Shown here: piece after piece, positions 8,600-16,471 of the stretch
How positions within the stretch are numbered: position 1 is the stretch's first letter
How the letters are laid out: each line of letters begins with the position of its first letter
From: Moorena sp. SIO3H5
GTDB lineage: Bacteria > Cyanobacteriota > Cyanobacteriia > Cyanobacteriales > Coleofasciculaceae
Assembly (NCBI RefSeq): GCF_010692395.1
Contig: NZ_JAAHHS010000037.1
Span: 1-37,082, forward strand
Length of the DNA stretch: 37,082 bases
Direction of reading: 5' to 3'
The notes under the pieces: model-generated
The model's input: only the letters and a program-made list of their open reading frames with translations
Told to the model about the DNA's origin: nothing
The model's database searches: none
Position numbers and translations under genes: made by a program

Positions 8600-9874
8600 A
8601 TGACTCAATTTGTTCTCGTCAAGGGTTTCAAAGTGACTGCTCAAACCGACATTCAATCTCTGATTGCTGATATTGACCACATCCTCCATAAGCCTGACTT
8701 TCCTCTACCATGGTTCAAGTCTGGTGACCTAGCGGCTGCACACCAGGTTTTGCGGAAAGTTCGTAGCTACCTAGTTTCCCAACAGCAAAAGCTAGGGGTA
8801 GAATCGGACAAGACAAGTACTACAGTCACCCCATCTCAAACGGGAGTAACCACATCTGTTCAGGAGGGAGTGCAGCAAATCCTGCAAGCAGTTACTCAAG
8901 AAATGAATCTTGTACGTACCGATTTGACGAAACCATTGCAGGTAGAGTTGGAGGCTCTACAGCAACAGCGGGAGTCTCTAGTACGAGAAATTCAGCATTT
9001 GGAGAGTACCAAGCAGCAGCTGGATTACTATACCAAACAACAAACTGCAAATGTGCAGTTTGCTTCAGACTACTTCTCACAAGGGCTAATCAACCGCCTT
9101 GTCGAAAGCTTTACGCAAAAGCTATCTCAAATTTTAGCGAATTGGGAAGCTCACTTAAAAAAGAATCCCACTAGTGACGACTCAATCAACCGATTGCCTT
9201 CAAATCAGGACGAGATTGTTGCTGTAGTCGAAAGACAACAGGTCATTGAGCAACTACAGCAGCTTCAAAAACAATCTGATCAACTTATACAAAATATAGA
9301 TGTTAACCAGCGGTTGATTTTTGAGACCCTACACAGAGATCTTCAAGGTTACCAAGAGTCTTTATCTCAGGAACTTGAAAAAATGCACAGCTTAGGCATG
9401 CAGGGAGAAATGTTGTTTGCTGCCTTTGTGAATCGTCTAGCTCAGCAGTTAGGACGAGAAGCTTCAAGCGTATGGCCTTCGTCACAACAACCAACAGATG
9501 TATCGTCACAACAACCAACAGATGTACAGGTTCAACTTGAGGATAAGGATAGCTTTCAATTACATCCGGAAACCTTATTGCCCAAAAACTCTGTGACTAT
9601 GACTGAGTCGGTCTCTGAGGGATCAGATTTGAAGCAGGAACCACCAATGGATTGGTCAACAGGAGAATTGCCTCAATCCTGGGGGATAGGATTGTCTGAA
9701 GAAAATACACCATTGCGATTGGCCGTAGGCCAATCGCACTTAGGTGATCCTACACCAGAGTCCCAGAAGACATCTGTGAGCAATGACTCCCTTGAGCATT
9801 CAGAAGTCATTGCTACTATTAATGCCTTGACAGATTTGTGTGAACAGATGGGTGTTGATTACCTGAATGGGTGA
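8600..9874 (+). CDS. large coiled-coil protein with variable C-terminus, unknown function
   Basis: A 424-residue soluble protein. The N-terminal 60 residues (FVLVKGFKVTAQTDIQSLIADIDHIL then LPWFKSGDLAAAHQVLRKVR) look like a small conserved domain. Residues about 95-270 are coiled coil rich in Gln, Leu and Glu, including VELEALQQQRESLVREIQHL and QQVIEQLQQLQKQSDQLIQNI. The last 150 residues are polar and low in complexity and contain a perfect duplication of the octapeptide SSQQPTDV and a 25-bp palindrome. It ends with a short ordered-looking tail, ATINALTDLCEQMGVDYL. No membrane segment. It resembles cyanobacterial conserved coiled-coil proteins of unknown role. Start ATG 8600. Not recognised functionally. 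Confidence 0.65.
   Translation: MTQFVLVKGFKVTAQTDIQSLIADIDHILHKPDFPLPWFKSGDLAAAHQVLRKVRSYLVSQQQKLGVESDKTSTTVTPSQTGVTTSVQEGVQQILQAVTQEMNLVRTDLTKPLQVELEALQQQRESLVREIQHLESTKQQLDYYTKQQTANVQFASDYFSQGLINRLVESFTQKLSQILANWEAHLKKNPTSDDSINRLPSNQDEIVAVVERQQVIEQLQQLQKQSDQLIQNIDVNQRLIFETLHRDLQGYQESLSQELEKMHSLGMQGEMLFAAFVNRLAQQLGREASSVWPSSQQPTDVSSQQPTDVQVQLEDKDSFQLHPETLLPKNSVTMTESVSEGSDLKQEPPMDWSTGELPQSWGIGLSEENTPLRLAVGQSHLGDPTPESQKTSVSNDSLEHSEVIATINALTDLCEQMGVDYLNG
9479..9526 (+). repeat. perfect 24-bp tandem duplication inside the coiled-coil gene
   Basis: The 24-mer beginning TCGTCACAACAACC occurs twice back to back (9479-9502 and 9503-9526) with no mismatch and keeps the reading frame, giving two copies of the octapeptide SSQQPTDV. 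Perfect identity suggests a recent duplication or ongoing copy-number change. Confidence 0.9.
9714..9738. repeat. 25-bp perfect palindromic element inside a coding region
   Basis: Arms TGCGATTGGCC (9714-9724) and GGCCAATCGCA (9728-9738) are perfect inverted repeats around GTA. The core GGCCGTAGGCCA is shared with the repeat at 13015-13038 and in degenerate form at 13553-13578. It is in frame within the variable tail of the coiled-coil gene. Confidence 0.8.
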
Positions 9875-10898
9875 CAAGTAGCTTGAGCGTTTCAGAAGCT
9901 GTGGGGTTTTTGGGATATGGGTTGGGGCGGGGACGTGGGGTGGCTCGGAATATTCAAGAGCTTTGAGCAAAGAAAATAGTGGCTTGTGACGATGCAAGTT
10001 TCTTTAATTACAGAATCGATATGTTCGCGCAGCAGGGAGTAAGCCCTTCGTAATCCGTGGGATGCTGTTACGAGACTCGGATGAAGCGCGTCCGTTGTGT
10101 TTTCGGTAAATTTTTGAAAATTGCTGCCAAGCTGGCAACATGGCTAAGCTATAGCCGTGTTTACTTATCTGTGATCTTAAATCCGCTTTTAGTGCCTCCT
10201 TTTAGTTCACTCGAGAGGGAAGTTGCGACTACATCAGCTTGCGTTTACCTGCCTTTCACCTAAGGCTTAGCCCCGTGACTTGATGATAAAGGAGGTTTTT
10301 AACTTGGATTTGGTATCAGAGGTAGTCTTGAGGGATATCTACCTAGCAACTTAACATCCATTGGATTATCTTTACCTCTAATCATTGCCCGTCATTTGTT
10401 GATTAATAATAGTTAACTATTATTACCAAAATTCAGACTGGAAGTCAATTAATTCAACCCCAATTCACAATTCCTTCACGAATTCGCCGATAAAATGTGA
10501 AAGTTCAATGAAATGATACAAAATATACTACTCTTTTTTTGAAAAATCAAAATACTATGAGCAGAGGCTTCGATTAAAAATTCTTAATAAGGCGGTCAAT
10601 AAAAATGACTAGGTCATCTACCTATATATAAGTTACTTTTTAAAAAAAAATCTACTTTATCGGGAACTTTTAAAGTTTTCAGCGGTCTGGTTAATAGACT
10701 ATTTAGTTTACAACAAAGACTTTAGGGTTCGTGGGTGTCTACCAAATCTTTTAACAAATGGCAGGAGACTCTTCCATAAAGTTTGGCTAAAAACTACCTA
10801 AGCAAGTTAGCTCTATTGAGCATAACTGTTCTATCAGCCTGGGGATTTAAAGCAATTATTCCGTCGTTTAATCAAATTTAGATAACTAATAGAAAGCC
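9875..10898. other. 1-kb intergenic region, increasingly AT-rich, 20-bp palindrome
   Basis: No convincing gene. The first 400 bases are mixed in composition; from about 10380 the sequence is AT-rich. A perfect 20-bp palindrome, AATAATAGTTAACTATTATT, lies at 10405-10424, a possible operator or protein-binding site. A 68-codon open frame at 10057-10263 has no recognisable features and I do not call it. The promoter of the sugar transferase gene should be near the end. Confidence 0.5.
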
Positions 10899-11594
10899 GT
10901 GATTATCTCCAAGTCTTCTGCTTATACCTCGATTGATTCACCAATTTGGGATAACAGAATACCCAGTTGTTTATTTCAGCAAGAGGTTCATCAGTCTGCC
11001 AACAATAATATCAAGCGATTAATTGATATTATTGGAGCTTTAGTTGGATTATTAATTACCGTGAGCATCGCAATTCCCATTGCGATCGCTATGTCGATAG
11101 TCGATCCCGGTCCATTATTTTATAGTCAGATCCGTTGTGGTCTGAATGGAAAACCCTTCCGAATCTGGAAATTCCGCTCAATGATCGTGGGTGCAGACAA
11201 ACTCAAGCACTTAGTAGAAAACCAAGCTAAAGGTCATATATTCAAAAATGAAAATGATCCCCGTATCAGTGGGATCGGAGGGTTTCTACGCCGCACCAGT
11301 CTTGATGAATTTCCCCAATTCTGGAACGTTTTCAAGGGAGAGATGAGCCTAGTCGGAACTCGTCCTCCTACCGTTGATGAAGTCATGAGCTACAACCGCC
11401 ATCACTACAAGCGTTTAAGAGTTAAACCTGGAATCACCGGTGAATGGCAAGCCAATGGTCGTTCAAAGGTGACTGACTTTGAAGATATCGTTCTTATGGA
11501 CTTGGATTACCAACATAAGTGGTCTATCGCTTACGACCTGAAGCTGATTGTGAAAACTATTATGGTAATCTTTAATAGGCATGGTGCTTATTAA
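10899..11594 (+). CDS. bacterial sugar transferase (undecaprenyl-phosphate sugar phosphotransferase, RfbP/WcaJ C-terminal type)
   Basis: A 231-residue short-form initiating glycosyltransferase. After a polar N-terminus, NIKRLIDIIGALVGLLITVSIAIPIAIAM gives the single membrane anchor (residues about 38-66). The catalytic domain follows: DPGPLFYSQIRCGLNGKPFRIWKFRSM, then RRTSLDEFPQFWNVFKGEMSLVGTRPP, LRVKPGITGEWQANGRS and DYQHKWSIAYDLKLIVKT. These are the hallmark motifs of the PF02397 family, which transfers a sugar phosphate to undecaprenyl phosphate at the start of exopolysaccharide or O-antigen synthesis. The start is GTG 10899; no ATG is available upstream of the anchor. It stands alone, with no glycosyltransferases or Wzx/Wzy beside it. 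Confidence 0.9.
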   Translation: MIISKSSAYTSIDSPIWDNRIPSCLFQQEVHQSANNNIKRLIDIIGALVGLLITVSIAIPIAIAMSIVDPGPLFYSQIRCGLNGKPFRIWKFRSMIVGADKLKHLVENQAKGHIFKNENDPRISGIGGFLRRTSLDEFPQFWNVFKGEMSLVGTRPPTVDEVMSYNRHHYKRLRVKPGITGEWQANGRSKVTDFEDIVLMDLDYQHKWSIAYDLKLIVKTIMVIFNRHGAY

Positions 11595-11651
11595 GATCAC
11601 GTTATAAGTTGTTAACCCGATAGTACTAAATCCAGGTTGAACAGAATGCTT

Positions 11652-11705
11652 AAGCTAACCCTATCTACAATGTTTGATTGAGGTGGGGTTAGCTTCAGCT
11701 AATAA
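11652..11705 (+). terminator. inverted repeat downstream of the sugar transferase gene
   Basis: AAGCTAACCC (11652-11661) pairs perfectly with GGGTTAGCTT (11696-11705) across a 34-nt loop, 57 bases after the stop codon. The stem is good but the loop is long and no T-tract follows, so termination is only a possibility. Confidence 0.45.
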
Positions 11706-12205
11706 ACACGCATCGATAACAGATTAATTAATTAGTGACAGGATAGTAACTGCTATTATTTTGATCAGTAAAATAAGACTTCACGAACCTTTTTGAGAGC
11801 TGCTATCAAAAGATAAATTAATAGAGAAGTGGAAGTATTGATTGATGATTAGAGTTAACTATAATCACGTTCAATAATAACAACTTCCATGGTTCCTAAT
11901 AAACTAAAAATCAATACTGTAAAAACTGAGATTGATGTCCTTGGATCAATTCAGGGGAGCAATTCAGGAAATCAATCTGAATCGGTGATATTTTTGACTA
12001 CTCTCGTCACTAAATCACGCAAATATTAAATCACGCAAATATAGCGAGAGATTTCGAATAACATAAATCGTTACTGGCGCGCGCCAAATAGCCTCGCTTA
12101 CTCTTCGTTGACACTCCCCGTGTCCCGCACTTGTCTTTGACTATAACGGGAGTCCCCAAGGAGATTGAAGATGCTAATATTTATAAAGGATCGAAACGCT
12201 CTTTA
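11706..12205. other. non-coding region left of the TnpB element, with a possible relic IS end
   Basis: No gene seen. A direct repeat TAAATCACGCAAATAT occurs twice at about 12011-12042, and GGCGCGCGCC is at 12077-12086. At 12108-12120, TTGACACTCCCCG is the exact reverse complement of the right-end sequence of the TnpB element (13599-13611). It is either a left inverted end or the relic right end of another, oppositely oriented element. Confidence 0.5.
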
Positions 12206-12280
12206 CCTCGCGTCTTTAGACCGAGGATGAAAGCGAATAGCGGCTTTAGCCGCCTAGAAAGAAGATTGATACAATAGTTG

Positions 12281-12313
12281 CCATTTTAGTCTAACATCGC
12301 TAGACTAAAATGG
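12281..12313. repeat. 13-bp perfect inverted repeat directly upstream of tnpB copy 1
   Basis: CCATTTTAGTCTA (12281-12293) and TAGACTAAAATGG (12301-12313) are perfect inverted repeats around a 7-base loop, ending 20 bases before the tnpB start at 12334. The second tnpB copy lacks it. It could form a hairpin in the leader or be a small insertion. Confidence 0.75.
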
Positions 12314-13014
12314 TCGGAGCGAGGTCGAAACTGATGATTGTTTTAGAGTTCAAAGCAAAAGGAAGAAAACATCAATACTCTGCTATTGATGAAGCTATTA
12401 GGACAGTTAGATTTATTCGCAACAGTTGTCTCAGGTACTGGATGGATAACAAAGGGGTCAATAAGTTTGATCTCAATAAATATAGTGCGGTCCTTGCCAA
12501 AAAATTCCCTTTTGCTAATGAACTGAACTCTACAGCTCGCCAGTCCAGTGCTGAGAGGGCATGGTCATCTGTTGTGCGATTCTTTGACAACTGCAAGAAA
12601 AAATTACCTGGAAAGAAAGGTTTTCCTAAATTTCAAAAATATTGCAGGTCGGTTGAATATAAACAGTCAGGGTGGAAACTATCCCCTGACAAGAAGTCAA
12701 TCACCTTTAGTGACAAAAAAGAAATTGGAAAACTTAAACTCAAGGGTACTTGGGACTTGTGGCGTTTTGATAAAAAACAAATCAAGCGAGTTCGGATAGT
12801 CAAAAGAGCTGATGGCTACTATGTTCAGTTCTGCATCTCAGTTGATGTGATTGAGGAACTAGAACCATCTAAAAGTACTGTCGGCTTAGATGTAGGACTA
12901 AAAGAGTTTTACACTGATTCTGACGGAAATTCTGAACCTAATCCTCGGTTCTATAGGACTGGGGAGAAGCGATTGAAGTTTTATCAGCGCCGGGTTTCCC
13001 GGAAAAAGAAAGGC

Positions 13015-13038
13015 AAGGCCGTAGGCCACGCTACGCGA
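13015..13038 (+). repeat. 24-bp palindromic repeat inserted in frame in tnpB copy 1
   Basis: AAGGCCGTAGGCCACGCTAC plus GCGA is present here and absent at the same codon boundary of the sister tnpB (Gly-Ser-Ser versus Gly-[KAVGHATR]-Thr-Ser). The unit contains the two small palindromes GGCCGTAGGCC and CGCTACGCG. Confidence 0.85.
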
Positions 13039-13552
13039 ACATCCAACCGTAGGAAAGCCATTAATAAATTAGGTAGACAGCATCTTAGAATAAGTAGGCA
13101 ACGTCAAGAGCACGCAAAGAGAATTGCGCGCTGCGTAATCCGGTCTAACGACTTGGTCGCCTATGAAGACCTAAGAGTTAAAAATTTAGTCAAAAACCAC
13201 TGTCTCGCTAAGTCTATTAATGATGCAGGTTGGTATCAATTTAGGAAGTGGTTAGAGCACTTTGGCGCTAAGTTTGGCCGGATCACTGTAGCGGTAAATC
13301 CTGCCTAAAAAGCGCCAGAATTGTTCTGAATGCGGCGAGGTGGTCAAGAAGTCACTATCGACAAGGACTCACGTCTGTAAATGTGGTTGCAAATTAGACC
13401 GTGACCACAACGCCGCGAACAACATACTAAAAAGAGCCTTGGGTACGGTGGGGCACACCGGAACCTGGGTCTTAGACCCAGTAAACGCTTCGGGAGATTT
13501 GGCCTCTACTGTTCTTGGTTCCGGCCAGGAACAGCAAGTCGGGTCGTTGAGC

Positions 13553-13578
13553 GTTCGCGAAGCGTGGCCTGCGGCCAA
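13553..13578 (-). repeat. second copy of the palindromic repeat, in the right end of IS copy 1
   Basis: Read on the minus strand this is TTGGCCGCAGGCCACGCTTC then GCGAAC, matching 23 of 26 bases of the repeat at 13015-13040. The sister element lacks it at the matching place and is shorter by about the same length. It sits in the region that should encode the 3' structured part of the element's guide RNA. Confidence 0.8.
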
Positions 13579-13618
13579 GAATCCCCGCGTCTTTAGACCG
13601 GGGAGTGTCAATTTTTAA

Positions 13619-14007
13619 TGGAGCCTACGGGAATTGAACCCGTGTCCGCCCTGGTTATTTACTTATCGCTCATTCACAGGCATAGCCCCTTTAACCCTCG
13701 GAGCGGGGATCATCCATTATCCCGGATGACAGGATGCTTTGGTGAAGTCTTAGCTAGCAAACCGACCAAAGACAGCTTACTAGAGCATCCGTTGGGGTTA
13801 AGTCTGTAGTCGTTAACGGAGTCAAACTACAGACGCTCGAACCTGTTTATAGGTGTTTAGGCAACAGCAGGTGCAGCCTTACGAGCAAAAGGAACGATGT
13901 TGTTCGCAGTTACAATTTTTTTGAGTCCGGTATTTGCGAGAGAAGACTCACTCTCGACCTGAATCACGGGTCAGCTTTCACCAACACGTCGAAACCATTA
14001 AGGCCCC
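13619..14007 (-). ncRNA. ssrA: transfer-messenger RNA (tmRNA)
   Basis: tmRNA rescues ribosomes stalled on broken mRNA and tags the product for proteolysis. The 5' end GGGGCCTTAATGGTTTCGAC (from 14007) and the 3' end GGGTTCAATTCCCGTAGGCT followed by CCA (to 13619) form the tRNA-like acceptor, with GGGGCCU pairing to AGGCUCC and a T-loop GGTTCAATTCC. The tag reading frame (13907 down to 13857) translates as ANNIVPFARKAAPAVA followed by TAA, the cyanobacterial tag type. It is one piece, not the permuted two-piece form of some marine Synechococcus. CCA is encoded. Seven bases beyond the 3' end begins the right end of a TnpB element. Confidence 0.97.
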
Positions 14008-14028
14008 TTGCAGTTATCTGTTTTTTAT

Positions 14029-14055
14029 ATTATACTCAATATTTCAAAGTAGCAA
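14029..14055 (-). promoter_or_regulatory. likely ssrA promoter
   Basis: On the minus strand TATAAT (14034-14029) lies 22 bases before the mature tmRNA 5' end, leaving a short leader for RNase P to remove. A weak -35-like TTGCTA is at 14055-14050, with a 15-base spacer. Confidence 0.55.
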
Positions 14056-14168
14056 CTACCAAATAGCCGTGATCGTCTTGCGGTGATCCTGAATTGGAAA
14101 ATTTCTTTAAAGCTATTGAGCTGGGTAAATCCCCGCCTTCTATAAGGACGAGGACTTACCTGAACCTA

Positions 14169-15332
14169 TTAAATCTTGCTGCTCAGGATTTCCTCAATCG
14201 CTTGTCGTTCTGCTGGTTCAGTCACAGGCAAACTCTGGCGGGTATCAGTAATCAGCCAATCTAGGGCTGCCGCCTGAACATCAATAGCTGCACCAGTCTT
14301 ATCAACACAATAGCGTCCAAACACTAGCTTATCCACTAGACGCACTCCGGCTCCAAGGCGAGAGTATTCAAAAATTACGCTATTCTCAACCGTTGCTCCG
14401 CTACAGATCCAGCAATTGGGACCAATCATAGTTGGTCCGATAATCTTTGCCCCATCTTCGATGTGGGTCATAGCACCAATGTAAACCGGACCTTTGATAT
14501 CTACTTTGTCCCAATTGACTGCGACATTTAAGCCAGTATAGATTCCGGGAGCGACTTCTTTGCCGGGAATCGGTACATTGTTGATTTCTCCAAGCAGCAC
14601 ACCTCGAACAGCTCGCCAGTAATCTGGCACTTTACCAATATCAACCCACTGGAAATCCATTGGCACCGCATAGAAAGGAGCCCCCGTTTCCACAAGTTTG
14701 GGAAACAGTTCGCCGCCAATATCATATTCCTGACCAGAGGGGATATAGTTAAAGATTTCTGGCTCAAAAATGTAAATTCCTGTATTGATATTGGTACTGA
14801 GGGCTTCCTCCACGGAGGGTTTTTCTTGGAAAGCTTTGATTCGACCAGTTTCATCTGTAACTACGACACCGTAGCTAGAAACCTGTTCTCGTGGTACAGG
14901 TTTTGCCACTAGGGTAGCAATTGCTCCTTTTTCTTTATGGAATTTAAGTGCTGCTGTCAAGTCCAGGTCAATTAGGGCATCACCACAGAGCACCACAAAT
15001 GTATCATCAAAGAAGGGATAAAAGTCCTGGATCTTGCGCATGCCACCAGCTGAGCCGAGGGCTTCTCCAACCAGTTGACCATCAACAATCCGACCTTCAA
15101 AGGAATAAGCAATATCAACGCCAAAACGCTGCCCATCTCGGAAATAGCTTTCAATTTCGTTAGCCAAGTGAGAGACGTTGACCACAACTTGGTTGAAGCC
15201 ATGTTGTCGTAATAGTTCTAGTAAAAACTCCATTACTGGTTTTTGCAGGATGGGAATCAATGGCTTGGGAATAGTGTAAGTGATAGGGCGAACGCGAGTT
15301 CCCTTGCCAGCTGCCAGAATCATGGCTTTCAT
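14169..15332 (-). CDS. cugP: nucleotidyltransferase with left-handed beta-helix, CugP-type UDP-glucose pyrophosphorylase
   Basis: A 387-residue sugar-phosphate nucleotidyltransferase. The N-terminal domain opens with MKAMILAAGKGTRVRPITYTIPKP, the nucleotide-binding signature, and continues with GSAGGMRKI, VVLCGDALIDLDL (metal-binding Asp) and NINTGIYIFEPEI. The C-terminal part, from about residue 255, carries hexapeptide-type repeats (VYIGAMTHIEDGAKIIGPTMIG, ICSGATVENSVIFEYSRLG) of a left-handed beta-helix. The architecture and length match CugP, the non-GalU UDP-glucose pyrophosphorylase ubiquitous in cyanobacteria; mannose-1-phosphate guanylyltransferase is the usual alternative annotation. 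UDP-glucose feeds glycolipid, sucrose and polysaccharide synthesis. Start ATG 15332. It lies on the same strand as scpA upstream and ssrA downstream. Confidence 0.82.
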   Translation of the reverse strand: MKAMILAAGKGTRVRPITYTIPKPLIPILQKPVMEFLLELLRQHGFNQVVVNVSHLANEIESYFRDGQRFGVDIAYSFEGRIVDGQLVGEALGSAGGMRKIQDFYPFFDDTFVVLCGDALIDLDLTAALKFHKEKGAIATLVAKPVPREQVSSYGVVVTDETGRIKAFQEKPSVEEALSTNINTGIYIFEPEIFNYIPSGQEYDIGGELFPKLVETGAPFYAVPMDFQWVDIGKVPDYWRAVRGVLLGEINNVPIPGKEVAPGIYTGLNVAVNWDKVDIKGPVYIGAMTHIEDGAKIIGPTMIGPNCWICSGATVENSVIFEYSRLGAGVRLVDKLVFGRYCVDKTGAAIDVQAAALDWLITDTRQSLPVTEPAERQAIEEILSSKI

Positions 15333-15604
15333 GTATCTTTTCTCCTTAAACTAAATCCATAGAGGTTGATGTGGGCAATTGAGTACGATTCTAACTAGTC
15401 CTTGAACTCTCACCCACGATTAGCACGAGGGACTAAAATCCCTAACTCTTTTTCATACCCACCGCTATTACACAGGGGCAAACAAGCTGGAATTTTCTGT
15501 AACCTATGCTTTGAGTGATGCTTTGAGTGACCCCAGCTGAGAATTACTGGTTTCCTGACAAGGCTAGTTGATGTTACAATTCCCCCTTTTAAGCGTGGGG
15601 TTCA

Positions 15605-16471
15605 TTACTCCAATTTACGGATTTTTATATCTTGGTAGAATTCTTCTTGGCATAACTCAACCTTAGACTGAGCAGATAACAATAGCAGTCCCCAGAAAAC
15701 ACTAACTCTGTCCCCTATTAGTGATTCAATAGGAGCGATCGCTGTTTCTGTGTCAGCTTTTCCCGACATCTTGGCTGTTCTGAGTTTGTCCTCCTGGTAA
15801 GAAGAACCAAGGGAAGTTGATGCAACTGATGATGGGGATAACGTCCACCACTCTAACAACTGATTTAAATTCAGCCAATCGTTGTCTGCCGCTAGCTCAT
15901 ACCAGTAGCGGGATAGAAATTCCTCCAGCCGTGTGGCAATCTCGGTCAGGTTTTCATCATGAGCTAGATGGGCAATACGAGCTGCCTGACTACGGGCAGT
16001 AGAGCGAGTCCCTTTTTTAGGGGAAGGTAAGGGGTTTTCACCCAGTTGGACTGCCATCTCTTGCAACTGTTGAATTAGCTCTGGCAGGGTTACTGGGCGT
16101 CTTTTAGGGGGTCGGGCAGCAGAGCGACGGCGTAGATGACGTTCTAGATTGCGAGGCAAACCTCTATCTCCCCTGCCATCAATTTGCTCGGAGCCATCCA
16201 GTTCTTCAGGTTCCTCCAATTCCTCGGGTTCTTCTAAACGTTCCAAGGTATCGGCTTTTAGTAGAACTAGCATGGATGCCCATAGAAAGGCTTGCCCAGA
16301 CTGAGACAAGTCCGTGTCACGGTATCCGAGTTCTGGATCACTCTCTAATGCTAGTGTACTTAGATAGCGGTCAATGACATCAATTACCTGAACATCCCAT
16401 GGGTCAATTTCTCCCCGCTGTGCCACATCAATGAGAATAGCGATCGCTTCGGTAGCAGGTGTTGTAGTCAT
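15605..16471 (-). CDS. scpA: segregation and condensation protein A
   Basis: A 288-residue kleisin-type subunit of the SMC-ScpAB chromosome condensation complex. The N-terminal SMC-binding region holds AIAILIDVAQRGEIDPWDVQVIDVIDRYL, the ScpA hallmark, followed by FLWASMLVLLKADTLERL. A highly acidic repeated linker (EEPEELEEPEELDG, residues about 79-93) separates it from a basic stretch, ERHLRRRSAARPPKRRPV, and the C-terminal winged helix that ends VSVFWGLLLLSAQSKVELCQEEFYQDIKI. The C-terminus is the SMC head-binding part. ScpB is not nearby. Start ATG 16471. Length is at the upper end for the family because of the linker. Confidence 0.9.
   Translation of the reverse strand: MTTTPATEAIAILIDVAQRGEIDPWDVQVIDVIDRYLSTLALESDPELGYRDTDLSQSGQAFLWASMLVLLKADTLERLEEPEELEEPEELDGSEQIDGRGDRGLPRNLERHLRRRSAARPPKRRPVTLPELIQQLQEMAVQLGENPLPSPKKGTRSTARSQAARIAHLAHDENLTEIATRLEEFLSRYWYELAADNDWLNLNQLLEWWTLSPSSVASTSLGSSYQEDKLRTAKMSGKADTETAIAPIESLIGDRVSVFWGLLLLSAQSKVELCQEEFYQDIKIRKLE

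Larger units (their letters stand above)
12206..13611 (+). mobile_element. TnpB-only IS (IS200/IS605-like), copy 1, degenerate, abutting ssrA
   Basis: The element carries only a tnpB-type gene. Its left subterminal hairpin is CCTCG-CGTCTTTAGAC-CGAGG (12206-12226), followed by GATGAAAGCG and GGCTTTAGCCGCC. Its right end is CCCCGCGTCTTTAGACCGGGG (13583-13603) followed by AGTGTCAA (13604-13611). The second copy at 21806-23252 has the same parts, which supports these ends. The exact left boundary is uncertain; 12108 is an alternative. No tnpA is present. The right end lies 7 bases from the 3' end of ssrA. Confidence 0.75.
12334..13618 (+). pseudogene. tnpB: frameshifted tnpB (RNA-guided TnpB nuclease family), copy 1
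   Basis: Comparison with the intact copy at 21803-23032 shows a close homolog broken near its end. The first part (12334-13308) keeps the RuvC Asp in TVGLDVGLKEFYTD and Glu in AYEDLRVKNL, but stops at TAA 13306-13308 after VAVNPA. One extra base at about 13306-13315 shifts the frame; the zinc finger CSECG...CKCGC and the last RuvC motif DRDHNAANNILKRA continue in the +1 frame to 13618. The break removes the third catalytic Asp and the zinc finger from the main product. A 24-bp palindromic repeat is inserted in frame at 13015-13038, adding eight residues (KAVGHATR). I chose ATG 12334, matching the start of the intact copy, over ATG 12310. Confidence 0.88.

Noticed and set aside
10057..10263. 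68-codon open frame in the spacer before the sugar transferase
   Set aside because: No recognisable motif, starts without a good ribosome-binding site, lies in a repeat-like non-coding region.
13618..13809. 63-codon open frame on the plus strand beginning with MEPTGIEPVSA
   Set aside because: It is the complement of the tmRNA 3' tRNA-like domain; such peptides are a well-known artefact over tRNA-like sequences.
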